From: GCA-003244245 sp038276315
GTDB lineage: Bacteria; Actinomycetota; Actinomycetes; Mycobacteriales; Pseudonocardiaceae
Length of the DNA: 7,187 nt
Direction of reading: 5' to 3'
Assembly (NCBI GenBank): GCA_038276315.1
Contig: JBBPZY010000294.1
Span: 1 to 7,187 of the forward strand
Shown here: one piece after another, positions 5,450-7,187 of the stretch
Layout: every line of letters starts with the position of its first letter
Position numbering within the stretch: position 1 is the stretch's first letter
Notes under the pieces: model-generated
Database searches by the model: none
Seen by the model: only the letters and a program-made list of their open reading frames with translations
What the model was told of the DNA's origin: nothing
Program-made: the position numbers and the translations under genes

Positions 5450-6838
5450 CTACTCCGCGAACGCATCCTCAGCCACCTTATTGATCTTCACACGGTCGCC
5501 CTCGATGCACTTTGCGTAGACCTTGAGCAGCACGTCGACCGAGTGACCGGCCCGCTGGGCAACCTCGGGCGCCGGGACACCCCGGTTCAGCCACAGCGAC
5601 ACCACCGCATGCCTCAGGTCATACGGTCGACCGGCAAGCGGTGACGCCACTTGAGCGGGGGTGAGCGCGTATGTGCGTGCCTGCGTCCACACCCGGTAGT
5701 ACGTCGACGACCCGACCACGCCACCGTTCGGTGAGCGGAACAGCCGACCATCCGGTCCCGTGCCGTAGGTGTCCAGGTGGTGGCGCAGGATGCCGACCAG
5801 CACGGGCGGAATCGGCACGATGCGCACGTCCTTGGTGCCCCGGTGTTTCAGGCCTCGCCGGTCGTGCACCTCCCCGGAGTCCGTCCACCGCTTCCCCGCC
5901 GCCGGCCGCGACTCGCCCAGCGCCAAGTCGCCCCACCCTTGCTTCGGTAGCGTGCAGTCCCGCTCCCGAAGGGCCAACCCTTCGGCCGGGCGTGCTGCCG
6001 CGTAGTAGCCCACCGCGAAGAAGGCAGCGAGGTGCGCGCCCCGGTCTTGATTGCGTTGGCCGACGTAGGTCACTGCGGTCAACAACTGCCTGACCTGTGC
6101 AGGGTTGGCAACCACGCGCGGGTCCACTTCCTCGACGATCTTGGGAGCGGTCCTCTTAACCTTGGTCATCGGATTGTCCGGCAGCAGTTCCCGCTCGACT
6201 GCGTAGGACAGCAGGTTGAACAGGACGGCCCGCTTTCGCCGGTACACCGTGGCCGCCGCGCTCTTGCCATCCAGCTTGGTCGCCATGGCGTCCAGCACGT
6301 CGCGCATGGTCACCGTGTCGGTCAGGTCGTACAACGGCCGCGACTGCCGAACAATCCAGGCAACGACCTCCCGATCTTCCGGCGACAACTCAGCGTCTCG
6401 CATCGTCGGGGGCAGCAGCCTGGACGTAAGCATCCGCCGAAGGTCGGTAGCCGCCGGCCGGCCGGTCGCGTCGCGAACAAACACGGTACCTGCTGTAGCC
6501 AGCGCCTCCACCGTGCTCGTCCGTGTCTTTGCCGCCGCATCCGGCCACTTCATATCCATGTAGGACTGCGCGAACTCAACGAAGGACAGCGAGTTTCGCT
6601 GTTTCAACTCGGCGACCGGCAAACCGGAGTCGACATCGAACGGGTCGCCGTCGCGCGCCGCTTGCATCAGCTCCGCTCGCCGGCTGTTCGCAAGCGCCTT
6701 AGTGGAGTACCACTCCGAGTGCGGCTTGTGCTCGGTCACCCACCGGACACCGTACGGACGACCCTTCTTTTTCTTCTTATCTTTCGACTTCGTCCAGTCC
6801 GCGATCTCCCAGAACCGCACCTTGAACGTGGTGTTCAT
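5450..6838 (-). CDS. int: Tyrosine-recombinase site-specific integrase
   Basis: A 462-residue integrase that would insert and, with Xis, excise the element at the tRNA-Arg gene. The N-terminus (about residues 20-60, with a run of lysines and RPYGVRWVTEHKPH...WYSTK) looks like an arm-type DNA-binding domain. Residues about 83-225 are the helical core-binding domain. The catalytic domain follows: Arg283 in AARPAEGL, probable Lys336 in HRGTKDVRIVPIP, Arg409 in PYDLRHA, His432 in AGHS, and the nucleophile Tyr441 in KVYAKC. In the usual HxxR box the first His is replaced by Tyr406, a variant common in actinobacterial integrases. The ATG at 6838 overlaps the upstream xis stop (ATGA), which fits translational coupling. 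The frame extends upstream to 7105, but that part overlaps xis and lacks integrase features. All core catalytic residues are present, so the enzyme looks functional. Confidence 0.93.
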   Translation of the reverse strand: MNTTFKVRFWEIADWTKSKDKKKKKGRPYGVRWVTEHKPHSEWYSTKALANSRRAELMQAARDGDPFDVDSGLPVAELKQRNSLSFVEFAQSYMDMKWPDAAAKTRTSTVEALATAGTVFVRDATGRPAATDLRRMLTSRLLPPTMRDAELSPEDREVVAWIVRQSRPLYDLTDTVTMRDVLDAMATKLDGKSAAATVYRRKRAVLFNLLSYAVERELLPDNPMTKVKRTAPKIVEEVDPRVVANPAQVRQLLTAVTYVGQRNQDRGAHLAAFFAVGYYAAARPAEGLALRERDCTLPKQGWGDLALGESRPAAGKRWTDSGEVHDRRGLKHRGTKDVRIVPIPPVLVGILRHHLDTYGTGPDGRLFRSPNGGVVGSSTYYRVWTQARTYALTPAQVASPLAGRPYDLRHAVVSLWLNRGVPAPEVAQRAGHSVDVLLKVYAKCIEGDRVKINKVAEDAFAE

Positions 6839-7056
6839 GCCGCCGCCCCCTGTAGTCCGTTGAGCCATTCTGTGAAGTCGGTGACCGTGCACCGCAGTTC
6901 CCCATTGGGCAGCGGGAAGCAACGGGGTCCCTTGCCGGTTTGTCGCCATTTGTAGAAGGTGTCTCGTGACACTGACCCGCCCAGCGCCGCCAGGATGTCC
7001 GGAACGGTCATCAGCTGGGCCAGCTCCCGAACCTTGTCCGGTGACTTGCTGCTCAT
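6835..7056 (-). CDS. xis: Excisionase-like winged-helix DNA-binding protein
   Basis: A 73-residue protein with a small MerR/excisionase-type helix-turn-helix. LMTVPDILAALGGSVSRDTFYKWRQTGKGPRC is the helix-turn-helix, in which the second helix (residues about 30-38) reads DNA; the wing carries FPLPNGELRCTVTDFTEWL. Such proteins bind near att, bend DNA and bias the integrase towards excision. The ATG at 7056 is chosen because a strong GGAGG lies eight bases upstream. A GTG at 7080 is also in frame and overlaps the previous gene's stop (GTGA), but it would bury the ribosome binding site in coding sequence. The stop overlaps the integrase start by four bases. Confidence 0.82.
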   Translation of the reverse strand: MSSKSPDKVRELAQLMTVPDILAALGGSVSRDTFYKWRQTGKGPRCFPLPNGELRCTVTDFTEWLNGLQGAAA

Positions 7057-7064
7057 CTTTTCGT

Positions 7065-7075
7065 CCTCCTCCCCC
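7065..7075 (-). promoter_or_regulatory. Strong ribosome binding site deciding the xis start
   Basis: GGGGGAGGAGG on the minus strand, with its last GGAGG eight bases before ATG at 7056. It is the best Shine-Dalgarno sequence in the window and favours that ATG over the GTG at 7080. Confidence 0.65.
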
Positions 7076-7076
7076 G

Positions 7077-7187
7077 TCACGCTGCTTCTGGAATTTCCGA
7101 AACATCGGCGGTGTCGGGTGGTGGTCCGGTGGCGGCGAGCAGTGCTCGGTCGTATTCGGCTCGCCAGGCGATGCGTTGGGCGATGGC
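7077..7187 (-). CDS. C-terminal end of an upstream element gene, possibly a replication initiator
   Basis: The last 36 codons of a frame entering from the right edge: AIAQRIAWRAEYDRALLAAT, then a Pro-rich tail ending VSEIPEAA and TGA at 7079-7077. In pSAM2-like elements the gene directly upstream of xis is the replication initiator (RepSA type), whose C-terminus is a charged helix with a disordered tail; this fragment is compatible with that but not diagnostic. It lies 20 bases before the preferred xis start, and its stop overlaps the alternative GTG start, so it is probably in one operon with xis and int. Confidence 0.5.
   Translation of the reverse strand, partial: AIAQRIAWRAEYDRALLAATGPPPDTADVSEIPEAA

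Larger units (their letters stand above)
5161..7187. mobile_element. Integrative element (AICE/pSAM2-like), int end, continues past the right edge
   Basis: From the tRNA-Arg 3' half rightwards: att region with direct repeats, tyrosine-recombinase integrase, overlapping excisionase-like gene, and the 3' end of a further co-directional gene. This tRNA-int-xis-(rep) order matches actinomycete integrative and conjugative elements such as pSAM2, and also some temperate phages. No transfer or phage structural gene is visible in the window, so AICE or satellite versus prophage stays open. Confidence 0.7.

Noticed and set aside
4945..5466. Minus-strand open frame of 173 codons across the tRNA
   Set aside because: Its middle (GAPGRIRTCDTRF...LYPLSYEG) is the well-known antisense translation of a tRNA gene, a common false annotation.
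6032..6955. 307-codon plus-strand frame antisense to the integrase
   Set aside because: Its composition is Arg/His/Pro-rich with no motif; it overlaps an integrase with a full catalytic set.
6839..7105. Longer integrase start at 7105
   Set aside because: The extra 89 residues are low-complexity, overlap the excisionase frame completely and have no integrase features; the ATGA overlap at 6838 fits better.

Overview
The window comes from a high-GC actinobacterium. GC-rich codon use, GTG/TTG-rich starts, a DUF6247-type protein next to a RelE/ParE-type toxin, and a pSAM2-like int/xis arrangement at a tRNA gene would suit a Pseudonocardiales- or Streptomyces-like genome; the genus cannot be fixed from the sequence. 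All protein genes lie on the minus strand; the single tRNA is on the plus strand.

Left part (1-3700), a disrupted cell-surface module. Read along the minus strand it runs: FemAB-like/GNAT-type transferase (3641-2499), MurJ/MviN-type lipid-linked glycan flippase (about 2243-645), then a second, broken copy of the FemAB-like gene (601-140). The broken copy keeps its start region, has lost a net 182 bp near its N-terminus (causing a frameshift), and is cut off at its 3' side exactly where an insertion-sequence end begins (GTAA terminus at 139). At the left edge the first 20 codons of an IS66-like transposase are visible. Both FemAB-like copies have an inverted repeat at the same place just before the ribosome binding site.

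Middle (3700-5133), intergenic sequence and a two-gene toxin-antitoxin-like operon. A DUF6247-like putative antitoxin (4636-4292) is followed directly, stop codon touching start codon, by a RelE/ParE-like toxin (4291-4034). The flanking stretches 3671-4033 and 4637-5133 have no gene I can support.

Right part (5134-7187), a tRNA gene carrying an integrated element. tRNA-Arg(CCT) (5134-5209) is complete. 240 bp beyond its 3' end, and pointing towards it, lies a tyrosine-recombinase integrase (6838-5450). Upstream in the same operon are a small winged-helix excisionase-like protein (7056-6835) and the C-terminus of another protein (7187-7077), possibly a replication initiator. This is the int end of an AICE/pSAM2-like integrative element that continues past the right edge. 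The 240 bp between tRNA and int carries short direct repeats (a 10-bp-phased array and an 11-bp pair), plausible integrase arm or Xis sites.

No wholly new system is proven here. The most notable points are the paralogous FemAB-like pair flanking a flippase with matching leader hairpins, the IS end with a predictable target duplication, and the repeat-rich att region.
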